Positions 7,395-15,724 of a stretch of 31,573 bases of DNA are shown piece by piece. The position numbers and the translations under genes are program-made. The number at the start of each line of letters is the position of its first letter. Within the stretch, counting starts at the first letter, position 1. Where the stretch lies: contig CAZGBU010000011.1 in NCBI GenBank assembly GCA_964523945.1, forward strand, positions 1-31,573, given 5' to 3'. The notes under the pieces are model-generated. The model was not told the DNA's origin and ran no database searches. It saw only the letters and a list, made by a program, of their open reading frames with translations. The stretch is from CAKTOF01 sp964523945. Its GTDB lineage: Bacteria; Bacillota; Clostridia; Oscillospirales; Oscillospiraceae.

Positions 7395-8456
7395 ATGTAC
7401 GAACGAATTACGGAAGCAACCATTCCGGAATACGAGGCATTTGTCCAGCATCATCCAAAGGGCCACTTTGCCCAGAGCGTGCTGTGGGCAAAGCAGAAGC
7501 CGAGCTGGAAGTGGGAAGCTGTCGCCGTCCGCGGCGAAGACGGGGCAATCTGCGGCGCCATGGCCGTGCTCATCCGCAAAGTGCCAGGCACGCCGTTCAC
7601 ACTGATGTACGGCTGCCGCGCGCCGGTGTGCGACGTGCACGACCGCGAGACAATTGCCGAGCTGCTGCGCGGCCTGAAAGCGCTGGCCAAAGAGTACCAC
7701 TCCTACGTTATCAAGCTCGATCCGGACGTCCCGTCGAGCGACCGCACGTTCGATGCGGTGATGCGCTCGCTCGGCTTCCGGCTCAAAGAAGGCGGCAAAA
7801 ACTTTGAGGCGATCCAGCCGCGCTATGTGTTCCGGCTGAACATCGAGGGCAAAAGCTGCGACGAGCTGATGGCTGCGTTCCACCAGAAAACGCGCTACAA
7901 CATCCGCCTTGCGATCCGCAAGGGCGTTGAAGTGAAAATTGAGGGGAAAGAGGCTGTGCCGGCATTTGCAGCACTGATGCTGACCACCGGCGTGCGCGAC
8001 GGCTTTGTCACCCGCCAGCCGCAGTATTTTGCGGACATGCTGGACAACCTCGGCTCTCATGCCCGGCTGTATATGGCCTATATCGACGGCGAGCCCATTG
8101 CCGGTACGCTGGCCATCCACTATGGCGACAAGGTCTGGTATTTGTATGGTGCGTCGTCCAACGAACACCGCAACCTGATGCCGAACTATCTGCTCCAGTG
8201 GTCCATGATCCAGTGGGCGGTCGAGCTCGGCTGCCGGATCTATGATTTCCGCGGCGTCTCGGGTGACCTGTCCGAGGACAATCCGCTCTATGGGCTTTAC
8301 AAATTCAAAAAGGGCTTCTCCGGCGACTTTGTCGAATTCATCGGCGAGATGGATCTGGTGCTGAACCGGCCGGTCTACTTCGCCGTCGAGCACGGCACAA
8401 ACGTGTTCAAAGAGCTGCGAAAACGGGTTTATCTCATCAAAAACCGCGGAAAATAA
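7395..8456 (+). CDS. FemAB/FemX-family peptidoglycan bridge aminoacyltransferase
   Basis: The 353-residue length and sequence fit the FemABX family, which has two GNAT-like domains. The most telling part is the C-terminal run YDFRGVSGDL...NPLYGLYKFKKGFSGD (about residues 280-312), a strong FemX signature. QKTRYNIRLAIRKGVEV (about 164-180) matches the family's Lys/Arg-rich segment. These cytoplasmic enzymes add amino acids from aminoacyl-tRNA to the stem peptide of lipid II. The start has GGCGGGAG upstream. It is followed after 21 bp by an alanine-racemase-like gene, so both likely act on cell-wall amino acids. Which residue is added cannot be read from the sequence. Confidence 0.85.
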   Translation: MYERITEATIPEYEAFVQHHPKGHFAQSVLWAKQKPSWKWEAVAVRGEDGAICGAMAVLIRKVPGTPFTLMYGCRAPVCDVHDRETIAELLRGLKALAKEYHSYVIKLDPDVPSSDRTFDAVMRSLGFRLKEGGKNFEAIQPRYVFRLNIEGKSCDELMAAFHQKTRYNIRLAIRKGVEVKIEGKEAVPAFAALMLTTGVRDGFVTRQPQYFADMLDNLGSHARLYMAYIDGEPIAGTLAIHYGDKVWYLYGASSNEHRNLMPNYLLQWSMIQWAVELGCRIYDFRGVSGDLSEDNPLYGLYKFKKGFSGDFVEFIGEMDLVLNRPVYFAVEHGTNVFKELRKRVYLIKNRGK

Positions 8457-8477
8457 AAAGAATCTGAGGTGACTGGG

Positions 8478-9572
8478 ATGAAAGCGTATGTCGTGGAGCG
8501 GTCAGCGCTTGCCAACAACGTCCGCATCGTCCGGGAGTTGGCCGGCGATGCGGAGATCTGGGGCGTCGTCAAGGGGGACGGCTATGGTCTGGGCTGCGCC
8601 GCGTTCGCCAAAACGCTGCGCGCAGAGGGCATCCGGTCGTTCGCCGTCACGGAGGTGGCTGAGGCACAGGCACTGCGCGAGGCCGGGCTGACCGAGGAAC
8701 GCATTCTGATGCTCCGTCCGACTGCCGACCCGGACGAGCTGGAGGCGCTGCTCGACCTCGACGTGATCCTCTGCGTCGGTTCCATCGAGCAGGCCGGGGC
8801 ACTCAATGCGCTTGCCGGCCGGCGCGGCACCGTCGCCGAGGTCCACATCGAGGTGGATAGCGGCATGGGGCGATATGGCTTCCTGCCGACGCAGACCAAC
8901 CAGATTGTGAACGTCTATCAGTGCATGAATTCCATCGCCGTAACCGGGGTATACACGCATTTCCACTCGGCATTCAGCAATGAAAAGGCCACGCGCGCAC
9001 AGTACGAATCATTCCGCAGCGTGCTCAGCCGGCTGCATGCCGCCGGCTGTGAAACCGGGCAGGCGCACTGCTGTAACTCCTCGGCGTTGCTGCGCTACCC
9101 CGATTTGAAAATGGACGGCGTGCGCATCGGCTCGGCGCTGCTCGGGCGGCTGAGCTTCCGCTCGAAGCTCGGCTTTCAGCCGGTCGGCTGGTGTGAAGCG
9201 CCGATCGAAGAGCTGCGCTGGCTGCAAAAAGGCTTTACAACCGGCTACGGCGCCGCGTGGAAAGCAAAGCGCCCTACCCATGTCGCGATCGTCAGCATCG
9301 GCTATTTCCATGGCTTTGGCGCGGAAAAAGGCCGCGATCTCTGGCGCGTGCGTGACTGTGTGCGCGGGATGCTCGCAAACCTCAAGGCGATGCTGACGCG
9401 CAAAGCGATCTATGTGACAGTTGGCGGCCGGCGCTGCCGCGTGCTTGGCCACATCGGCATGCTGCACACCTGCATCAATGTCACCGGCGTGCCGAACGTC
9501 GCCGTGGGCGACATGGTCCGGCTGGAGATCAACCCGCTTCTGGTCAAGGGCCTGCCGATCGAATACCGATAA
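8478..9572 (+). CDS. Alanine racemase-like PLP enzyme with altered active-site motifs
   Basis: The 364-residue protein has the fold-type III racemase layout. The PLP lysine is Lys32 in VVKGDGYG, the PLP-nitrogen Arg is likely Arg216 in DGVRIGSALLG, and the second catalytic base is likely Tyr257 in TTGYGAAW. Two usual signatures are changed: the IGYADGY motif reads IGYFHGF (274-280), and the GRVCMDM substrate-side motif reads GHIGMLH (324-330). It may therefore use an amino acid other than alanine, or have changed activity. ATG 8478 is chosen over the in-frame GTG at 8469 because GAGGTG lies just upstream. It is the second gene after FemAB and ends at a terminator. Housekeeping alr is usually less diverged, so a second cell-wall racemase is the likeliest role. 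Confidence 0.75.
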   Translation: MKAYVVERSALANNVRIVRELAGDAEIWGVVKGDGYGLGCAAFAKTLRAEGIRSFAVTEVAEAQALREAGLTEERILMLRPTADPDELEALLDLDVILCVGSIEQAGALNALAGRRGTVAEVHIEVDSGMGRYGFLPTQTNQIVNVYQCMNSIAVTGVYTHFHSAFSNEKATRAQYESFRSVLSRLHAAGCETGQAHCCNSSALLRYPDLKMDGVRIGSALLGRLSFRSKLGFQPVGWCEAPIEELRWLQKGFTTGYGAAWKAKRPTHVAIVSIGYFHGFGAEKGRDLWRVRDCVRGMLANLKAMLTRKAIYVTVGGRRCRVLGHIGMLHTCINVTGVPNVAVGDMVRLEINPLLVKGLPIEYR

Positions 9573-9576
9573 TTAC

Positions 9577-9607
9577 CGCCGGAGGCCGTCAGGCCCCCGG
9601 CGTTTTT
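9577..9607 (+). terminator. Terminator of the FemAB-racemase operon
   Basis: CGCCGG-GGCC and GGCC-CCGGCG arms (9577-9587, 9592-9602) with one internal mismatch and a GTCA loop are followed by TTTTT. Confidence 0.85.
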
Positions 9608-9617
9608 CCCACTGCAT

Positions 9618-9778
9618 AAAGCTTCATGCGCCGCGGGCGCACCACGAACACAGGGAAAAGCCAGGGCGCATGAAGCTTTTGCGCATGTGGGCCGTCCCGG
9701 CCCACACGCTTTTCATTTCATGGCCGTGCCGCCGAAAGCGGCACATGGCCAATTTTGCTATGCTTTTGCATCGCAAAA
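9618..9778. repeat. Cluster of four consecutive hairpins in an intergenic region
   Basis: No gene lies in 9608-9840. Four inverted repeats follow one another. First, 9618-9632 with 9665-9679 (15 bp, AAAGCTTCATGCGCC, 32-nt loop). Second, 9681-9709 (TGTGGGCC / GGCCCACA) followed by TTTT. Third, 9721-9751 (TGGCC-GTGCCGC with a CGAAA loop and a 2-nt bulge). Fourth, 9753-9778 (TTTTGC-ATGC / GCAT-GCAAAA, TTTT loop). The word GCGGCACATG occurs twice (9738-9747, 9783-9792). A dispersed REP-like repeat or a structured RNA are both possible. Confidence 0.55.
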
Positions 9779-9843
9779 AGAGGCGGCACATGCGATCAAA
9801 TACAGCCAGCCGGTCATACTAACCGGGAAAAGGAGGCATTCCC

Positions 9844-11190
9844 ATGCAGACTCTGTTTTACGGCGGCCCGATCCTGGCGCCGGAACCGCTCGCAGCCGGC
9901 ACCGCCGTGCTGGTCGACGGCGGCAGAATCACGGCAGTCGGCGACGCGGGCGCGCTCCGTATCGCCGCGCCGGGCGCGCAGCGGGTGAATCTGGACGGCC
10001 GCACGCTGATGCCTGCGCTGATCGATGCGCACAGCCATCTGACACAGGTGGCCTATGGCCTGCTTCAGATTGACGTGGAGGGCGCCACCTCGCCGGAGGC
10101 TCTGCGCTTCCGCATCCGCAGCTACCTGCGCGAGTCCCATATCCGGCCGGGCGAATGGGTCGCGGCGCGCGGCTACGACGGTGACCGGATGCCGGGCGGC
10201 CGCCACCCCACGCGCGCGGAGCTCGACGCCGCCGCGCCGGACAATCCGCTTGTCATCCACCACAAATCCGGCCACACCGGACTGATGAACACCGCCGCGC
10301 TGTGCGCGCTCGGCATCACAGCCGAAACACCCGTGCCCGAGGGTGGCCGCATCGAAGTGCGCGACGGCGAACCGACCGGTTATCTCGAGGAGAACGCCTT
10401 CTTCCACTTTCTGAAGCAGATCCCGCCCGTGCTGGCGGAGCAGCTGCGCGGGGCGTATGGGCGCGCACTGGCGAAATATGCCTCGTACGACATCACCACT
10501 GTGCAGGAGGGACTGGTCGCGCGGGAGATGCTGCCGGCGCTGGAACTGCTGCTGCGCGGCGGGCTTTTGACCCTCGATCTGGTCGCCTATCCCGCACCGG
10601 ACGCGCTTGCGCCGACGCGGGCGCTGATCGCAGGCACACCCGATGGAACGCCGGCGCGCAGTCCAATCCTGCACGAGCTGCGCCCGGTGCTCATCCACGG
10701 CCAGCTGCTCGGCCTCGATCAGATCGAACAGGCCGCTGCGCTCGGTGTGATCGTCTCGTTTTTTGTTGCGCACGTCTATCACTGGGGCGACACGCATATC
10801 CGCAACTTCGGTGCTTCGCGCGCCGCGTTGATCAGTCCGGCCGGCTCGGCCATGCGCGCCGGGCTGCCGTTCACGTTCCACCAGGACACGCCCGTGATCG
10901 AACCGGACATGTTTGAAACGGTCTGGTGCGCCGTCTGCCGCCAGACGCGAAGCGGCGTGACGCTCGGCGCGCAGGAGGCGGTCCCGGTCCTCGACGCGCT
11001 GCGCGCCGTCACGGAAACGGCCGCATGGCAGTATGGCGAAGAAACGAAAAAAGGGCGCATTGCGCCCGGGCTGTACGCCGATTTTGCCGTTTTGGACCGC
11101 AATCCGCTCGACATCGCGCCGGACGAGCTGCGCGCAGTACGCGTCGAACAGACCTGGCGGCGCGGTGACTGTATCTACCGGCGCACCTGA
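9844..11190 (+). CDS. YtcJ-like amidohydrolase with an apparent internal deletion
   Basis: The protein (448 residues) is a metal-dependent amidohydrolase of the YtcJ/Amidohydro_3 family. The N-terminal metal motif is intact (LIDAHSHL, His63/His65), as are GEWVAARGYD, HHKSGHTGLMNT, RPVLIHGQ and FTFHQDTPV. Family members are usually about 520-540 residues. The block that normally carries a KLFLDGSPQGRTA-type segment and an H-x-x-GD metal site seems missing between about residues 255 and 278, where VAYPAPDALAPTRALIAG joins directly to HELRPVLIHGQ. The reading frame stays open. The result may be inactive, or the assembly may have lost about 70-90 codons. AAAAGGAGG before the ATG fixes the start. 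It stands alone between terminators; the substrate is unknown. Confidence 0.75.
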   Translation: MQTLFYGGPILAPEPLAAGTAVLVDGGRITAVGDAGALRIAAPGAQRVNLDGRTLMPALIDAHSHLTQVAYGLLQIDVEGATSPEALRFRIRSYLRESHIRPGEWVAARGYDGDRMPGGRHPTRAELDAAAPDNPLVIHHKSGHTGLMNTAALCALGITAETPVPEGGRIEVRDGEPTGYLEENAFFHFLKQIPPVLAEQLRGAYGRALAKYASYDITTVQEGLVAREMLPALELLLRGGLLTLDLVAYPAPDALAPTRALIAGTPDGTPARSPILHELRPVLIHGQLLGLDQIEQAAALGVIVSFFVAHVYHWGDTHIRNFGASRAALISPAGSAMRAGLPFTFHQDTPVIEPDMFETVWCAVCRQTRSGVTLGAQEAVPVLDALRAVTETAAWQYGEETKKGRIAPGLYADFAVLDRNPLDIAPDELRAVRVEQTWRRGDCIYRRT

Positions 11191-11199
11191 ACAAAACTG

Positions 11200-11237
11200 C
11201 GCCCCGGGCACCGGCTGATCCAGCCGCGCCCGGGGCG
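11200..11237. terminator. Bidirectional terminator between convergent genes
   Basis: CGCCCCGGGC (11200-11209) pairs with GCCCGGGGCG (11228-11237), with a smaller GGCTG/CAGCC stem inside. On the minus strand it is followed by CAGTTTTG. Confidence 0.7.
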
Positions 11238-11243
11238 GTTCCT

Positions 11244-12119
11244 CTAGGAGATCATCTCCGCGCCAACCTCGTACGTCCATCCATCCCCAGTGCGCTGCGC
11301 CGTGCAGCCACTGAAAAAGTAAGCGCCGAGACCGCTGCGCCACTTGGTCAGATCAAAGGTGAACGTGTCCTCACCCTCTTCGGTCACCGTCAGCTCGATC
11401 AGCAGCCCGTTGTCAAAATAGAGCGCCTCCCGGTCAATATAGCCCTGCTCACACAGCTCGTCAAACGAACCGGTCAGCGGCTCCTTGCCATATGTGCCCG
11501 CAGCCTGCCAGACGAGCGCGCTCTTTTCACCTTCGGTCAAATTTGCCGCACCGGACAGGTCGAACGCCAGATAGGTCGTATCGTCGTTGAGCGCGGTGTC
11601 GGTGTTCCACAGATCGTCCAGCGCTGTGAGATACAGCCCGATGCGGTCGTCCGGCTCCGACAGGAGCTGGAGATATACCGCGCCGCCGAGCTGCGCCGGG
11701 TATGTCTCCATGACAGCGCCCGAATAGCCGACAGCGACCTGCTGCCCCGCAGCGGGCGCTTCCTCAGTGGGATTGCCGTCTGCATCATAGACCGGGAGCC
11801 CGGTGCCCAGTGTGTACAGGTCGTTCGCGCCCGCACCGGCCAGCAGAAGCGTCGTGTCGGAGACGTCGGCCAGCGTGCCCGTCAGCACCGCCTCGGCCGC
11901 CGGCATTGCTTCTCCGGCGTCCGTGTCCTGCGGCTGCGCCGGATCATCTGCCGCTCCCGCGTCTGGTTCCTCCGGCGTTTCGTTATCCGGCGTTTCGTCC
12001 TGCAGATCCGTATCCACCGGTGCCTCTGCCGGAGGATCTTCATTCCGGCCGGCACAGCCGGTCAATGCCGCCAGCAGCGAAAGCACCAGCAGCCACGCCA
12101 TCCAATTTTTCCTTTTCAT
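11244..12119 (-). CDS. Secreted lipoprotein of unknown function
   Basis: The 291-residue protein starts with a lipoprotein signal peptide: basic KRK, a hydrophobic core, and the lipobox LTGC with Cys22. An acidic, Pro/Glu/Asp-rich linker (about 25-75) typical of wall-spanning tethers follows, then a folded domain with no family I can name. It contains VLTGTLADVSDTTLLLAG, AVGYSGAVMETYPAQLGG (an OB or beta-barrel-like region) and a Tyr/Trp-rich C-terminal half. The start at 12119 is clear from AAAGGAGGT. It follows the SLH-protein gene on the same strand, beyond an 18-bp terminator hairpin, and no clear promoter was found in the 82 bp between. It may be a partner of that surface protein. Confidence 0.7.
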   Translation of the reverse strand: MKRKNWMAWLLVLSLLAALTGCAGRNEDPPAEAPVDTDLQDETPDNETPEEPDAGAADDPAQPQDTDAGEAMPAAEAVLTGTLADVSDTTLLLAGAGANDLYTLGTGLPVYDADGNPTEEAPAAGQQVAVGYSGAVMETYPAQLGGAVYLQLLSEPDDRIGLYLTALDDLWNTDTALNDDTTYLAFDLSGAANLTEGEKSALVWQAAGTYGKEPLTGSFDELCEQGYIDREALYFDNGLLIELTVTEEGEDTFTFDLTKWRSGLGAYFFSGCTAQRTGDGWTYEVGAEMIS

Positions 12120-12201
12120 CCTGCGACCTCCTTTGGACCGCCCGGCGCGGCCATCTGTCTTTCTGACGGCGGCTGCGCCGTTTTGTTCCAGCAAAAACGA
12201 G

Positions 12202-12246
12202 AAAACCGGCCCCGGCGCGCCCAATCTGCGCGCCGGGGCCGGTTTT
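12202..12246 (-). terminator. Terminator after the SLH-protein gene
   Basis: The arms AAAACCGGCCCCGGCGCG and CGCGCCGGGGCCGGTTTT pair perfectly over 18 bp with a 9-nt loop, just past the stop codon at 12252. It is the strongest hairpin in the window. Confidence 0.9.
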
Positions 12247-12251
12247 GGATT

Positions 12252-14209
12252 TTATTTTTTGTACTCCGTGACGCCATTGGCATCCATCCAGACCTTTTTA
12301 CAGTACATCAGCCGGTCAAATGATGCATTGCGCGTACCGCGCGTGTCTTCCAAATATTCCTGGACTGCAGACAGGTCATTGTACGTCAGATACGGATAAT
12401 CGGTTCCGCCATAGCTGCCATCGGGATAGACGGCATAGTGCAGATTGGAATCATAACGCACCCACTGCTCCTCGGTATCCTCGATGGCCAGCACCATCTG
12501 GTCTCCCAGCGCCGCAAGCGACGCGTCACCCGACCAGTCGGAAAGGTGGTACAGCAGCAGCGCCTCGGCCAGCTGGTGGTTGAGCGACGTATGCGTCTGC
12601 CGGCCGCCGGACGGATTGTAGTAGTCCCAGACCAGCCATCCGCCGGAGCGGGTTGTCGTATGGTGTGCGGCGCTGTAGTCCCGGTAGAACGCAATATAGC
12701 GCTCAAGCGATTCGGCAAAGCGCGGCAGGCCATAGATCTCCGCCGCATCGAGGATCATCTCAACCAGATCCGTGTTGAACCGCGTATCATAAAATCCGGG
12801 ACCGATGCCATAGTCGCCGGACAGCCAGGTGCTGCCGGCTGTGGTCGGGAAAAAGCCATGGGAATTCTGCCGGTCGATCATCACGTCAACCGTACACAGC
12901 GCCAGATCATACGCCAGCCGGTCATAATTGGTCAGCGCCAGGAAACTGCGGCACAGATATGCGGCCTGCATCTGGTAGTAGACGTTCTCCCCACTCGGCA
13001 CATACGTCGTGGGCGACGGCCAGTAATAGCCGTCAAAGCACCAGCGGCCCGAGCCGCTGTTGGTATAGCCGCCCCAGAGCGCCGCGCTGTTGGCGCGGTC
13101 CCAGTCAATCAGACGCGCGCATGCCATGACCACGGCATAGTCCGCGTGGACACCGGCCGGGGCACGCCCCGCCAGGAGCGAGACGGTGAAGCCGTCTGTG
13201 CTGCGCGTGACGCGCAGCACGCCGTTTTCGTCCTCCAGATACCGGCGCGAGCCGTTCTGCAGCAGCTCCCACGACTGCGGCGCATAGGCCATATACGACG
13301 TACCGTCCGCCGCGTCGAGCACAAACATCGTGCCGGAATAGATGCCCTCGCCGCCTGCGCCGAGCTCAGCCTGCTCCCAACCGCCGTTGTTGTATGCGCG
13401 CAGCGTGCCGCCGGAGACGGTGAATTCCGCCACCGCCGCACCGGACGCAGCCGCACCGGTCAGCGATCCGAAGATCACGCGGTCGCCGTTGCCGATCACG
13501 GCCGTCCGCTCGGTCAGCGTGCCGCCCGCCAGGGACCGCGCCGTCTGTTCCGTGCGGTAGAGGGTGAAGCTTTTGCGCAGTGAGCTGTCCGCCAGGCGCG
13601 TGGCAATGGCGCTGGCTGCGCCGCGCGTGATCGGCGCGTCGGGCCGGAACGTGCCGCCGGAATCGCCGCCGAGCAGCACGNNNNNNNNNNNNNNNNNNNN
13701 NNNNNNNNNNNNNNNNNNNNNNNNNNNNNNNNNNNNNNNNNNNNNNNNNNNNNNNNNNNNNNNNNNNNNNNNNNNNNNNNGCCGAGCAGCACGGCCATCT
13801 CCGCACGGGTAACCGCGCCCGTCCAGTCGGGCAGGCTCGCATCGATGCCATGCGCCGCCGCATAATCCAGGCAATTCGCCAGCAGCGCGCCGCCGCCCGT
13901 CGTCTCTGTCCGATCCGCACCGTAGACATACAGGCTGTTGACACGGCAGGCTAGAATCAGCGCCGCCAGGCGCGACAGATTGGATTTCAGCCCGAACCAC
14001 GTCTCTGTCTGCCCAACCATCAGGCCGAGCGCATGCGCCGTATGCACATTTTCGGCAAATACGCTGTCGGCCGGCACATCCTCGTAGCCGTCGACCAGCG
14101 CGCTCCGCTCCCCAGTGGCATCCGCCGCCGCAGCCGGCGCCTGCCCGCAGCCCAGCGACTGCAGCAGCGCCGCCAGAATCAGGCACACGGCTCCAAACCG
14201 CTTCATCAT
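12252..14209 (-). CDS. SLH-domain surface protein with a C-terminal helical-toroid-like domain, broken by an assembly gap
   Basis: The N-terminus is a signal peptide (KRFGAVCLILAALLQSLGC), possibly a lipoprotein with a weak lipobox. SLH repeats follow: YEDVPADSVFAENVHTAHALGL, then CLDYAAAHGI...GAVTRAEMAVLL, and after the gap GGTFRPDAPITRGAAS. SLH repeats bind secondary cell-wall polymers. The C-terminal part of about 400 residues is rich in Trp/Tyr and helices, with HTSLNHQLAEALLLYHLSDW and FNTDLVEMILDAAEIYGL, as in (alpha/alpha)6 enzymes such as glycosidases, lyases or epimerases; no exact family is recognised. The frame differs across the gap by one base, consistent with an arbitrary 100-N filler. 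Tandem ATGs (14209, 14206) follow GGGAGGAAG. No promoter was seen; the gene lies just past the ybaK terminator. Confidence 0.7.
13681..13780. other. Assembly gap (100 N) inside the SLH-protein gene
   Basis: Exactly 100 undetermined bases, a common placeholder length. The 13 bases GCCGAGCAGCACG occur on both edges (13668-13680 and 13781-13793). Confidence 0.98.
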
Positions 14210-14229
14210 CGTTCTTCCTCCCTGTTTTG

Positions 14230-14260
14230 AAAAAGGCCGCAATGCAAGCGCATTGCGGCC
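14230..14260 (-). terminator. Terminator after the YbaK-type gene
   Basis: GGCCGCAATG (14235-14244) pairs perfectly with CATTGCGGCC (14251-14260). On the minus strand it is followed by TTTTT. It ends the DUF2156-GNAT-YbaK operon and lies only about 20 bp before the SLH-gene start. Confidence 0.85.
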
Positions 14261-14264
14261 CTGG

Positions 14265-14750
14265 TCATGCTTCGGTCGGTTCCCAGCCCTTGCACACGTC
14301 GATCCAGCCGGCAAAGTGGTCGGCGGCCCGCTCCAGCTCCGGGATCGTCAGCTCAATGGCAGAATTGGCGCTGCCGCAGGCGGGAAACACCGTCTCAAAC
14401 CGGCGCAGCGACGCATCGAGATAGACCTGCACGCCATCGCGCACCGCAAACGGGCACACACCGCCGACGGCGTGACCGGTCAGTGCCTCCGCCTCGTTCG
14501 GCGCAAGCATCTTCGCCTTGGTATGGAACTGCTCTTTGAACTTATGATTGTCGACTTTCGCGTCGCCCGCAGCAACTACAAGCGCGACGTACTCCGGCAG
14601 CTGAAACGAGAGCGTCTTGGCAATGCGCCTGCCCTCGACGCCGAGCGCCTGTGCCGCCAGCTCCACCGTGGCCGAGCTGATCGGAAACTCCTGCATGCGG
14701 CCGCTCAGGCCAAACGGTTCAAGATAGGATCTGACTGCTTCAATGGACAT
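14265..14750 (-). CDS. YbaK/ProX-type aminoacyl-tRNA deacylase
   Basis: The 161-residue protein covers the whole YbaK/EbsC/prolyl-tRNA-editing domain: TVELAAQALGVEGRRIAKTL, the Lys of DAKVDNHKFK, GGVCPFAV (the GGxxP-type active-site loop) and a C-terminal GSANSAIELTI strand. This family hydrolyses mischarged tRNA in trans, for example Cys-tRNA(Pro) or Ala-tRNA(Pro); the specificity here is unknown. GAGGAGCACCC precedes the ATG. It is the last gene after a GNAT (30 bp upstream) and a DUF2156 protein, whose family includes aminoacyl-tRNA-using transferases. Confidence 0.85.
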   Translation of the reverse strand: MSIEAVRSYLEPFGLSGRMQEFPISSATVELAAQALGVEGRRIAKTLSFQLPEYVALVVAAGDAKVDNHKFKEQFHTKAKMLAPNEAEALTGHAVGGVCPFAVRDGVQVYLDASLRRFETVFPACGSANSAIELTIPELERAADHFAGWIDVCKGWEPTEA

Positions 14751-14780
14751 GGGTGCTCCTCCTGGATGATCGGGCCGCGC

Positions 14781-15659
14781 TCAGTCGAGCGCCAGGCCGA
14801 GATAGACGTCTTTTTTTCCGGCCAGGCGCTGCGCAAGCGCATCGTCAAGCCAGTGCGTCACGCCGTATGGCGCCACGCTGCCAAGCGGATCAAAGCCCGG
14901 CTGGTTCGGCAGGTTGGCCAGCAGCGAAGCGGCGGGATACGCCCCGATGACCGCGGCGAGTGCCGCCTCCGTCTGTCCGGCCGGAACGAGCAGCTCCTTG
15001 ACGAGCAGCGTGCCGTCCGGCGCGTATTCCACACTGGCGCAGCCGTCGCCGCCGGCAGTCTGAAAGCACAGCAGCTCGCCACCGTACAACCGGGCGACCC
15101 GCTTCTGGTGGCTCACATACACGTCCGAAAACGTCAGGTGCGCGCCGCCGGCGAGATACCGCTCGCGCAGCGCGTTGTACTCGTCCGCCTGGGCCGGGCG
15201 CACCGGGCCGGACGACGCCGGCAGCGCATCCGCCGCGCAGGCAAGCTGCCGGATCGAGAAATTACGGTCGTCATAGCCGATGGTCAGAAAGAAATTGTAC
15301 AGCGACGGTTCGCCAGGCAGCAGCGTCATCACCGGCCGCACCGCGCCGCCGAACGTCTGTTCGGCAAAGCGGAACAGCGCACGGCCGTAGCCGCGGCGGC
15401 GCACAGCCGGGTCGGTGCCAAGCGCATAATAATAGATGGCCGGGATTGCCGCCTCGCCCGGCAGCGAAAGCGCCACCGGGAAGCCGATGAGCATCGTCTG
15501 CACGACGCCGTCGTCGTCCTCAAGCACCACTGCCCAGTCCGGGTTATGCGTGTGGTCAAAATAGGTGTCGATATACGCCCAGTCATCGCCGAACGACATC
15601 CGCCACAGCTCACGCTCGCGCGGCACATCCTCCGGCCGGGACAGTCTCATATGCGCCAT
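14781..15659 (-). CDS. GNAT-family N-acetyltransferase
   Basis: The 292-residue protein is a two-domain GNAT resembling Eis-like or other clostridial acetyltransferases. The N-terminal half holds the acetyl-CoA site: GTDPAVRRRGYGRALF (81-96, motif A with RRRGYG). The C-terminal half (LLVKELLVPAG...LANLPNQPGFDPLG) looks like a second, degenerate GNAT half or sterol-carrier-like domain. GAAGGAGGTG precedes ATG 15659; a second ATG three codons on is possible. The gene lies between the DUF2156 and ybaK-like genes on the same strand. The substrate is unknown. Confidence 0.8.
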   Translation of the reverse strand: MAHMRLSRPEDVPRERELWRMSFGDDWAYIDTYFDHTHNPDWAVVLEDDDGVVQTMLIGFPVALSLPGEAAIPAIYYYALGTDPAVRRRGYGRALFRFAEQTFGGAVRPVMTLLPGEPSLYNFFLTIGYDDRNFSIRQLACAADALPASSGPVRPAQADEYNALRERYLAGGAHLTFSDVYVSHQKRVARLYGGELLCFQTAGGDGCASVEYAPDGTLLVKELLVPAGQTEAALAAVIGAYPAASLLANLPNQPGFDPLGSVAPYGVTHWLDDALAQRLAGKKDVYLGLALD

Positions 15660-15695
15660 GGGCGCACCTCCTTCCCCTGAAATGGATAGAATACA

Positions 15696-15719
15696 CGCCG
15701 CGCCCGCATGGGCGCGGCG
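15696..15719 (-). terminator. Hairpin between the DUF2156 and GNAT genes (weak or partial terminator)
   Basis: CGCCGCGCCC (15696-15705) pairs with GGGCGCGGCG (15710-15719) around a GCAT loop. On the minus strand it is followed by TGTATTCTAT, a broken T-tract, so it may attenuate rather than stop transcription into the GNAT gene. Confidence 0.5.
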
Positions 15720-15724
15720 GCAGC

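Noticed and set aside
9421..9822. 133-codon plus-strand frame running through the hairpin cluster
   Set aside because: It begins inside the racemase gene in another frame, crosses a terminator and four hairpins, and has no ribosome site.
14115..15680. 521-codon plus-strand open frame
   Set aside because: Antisense to the YbaK-type and GNAT genes, with no protein family features.
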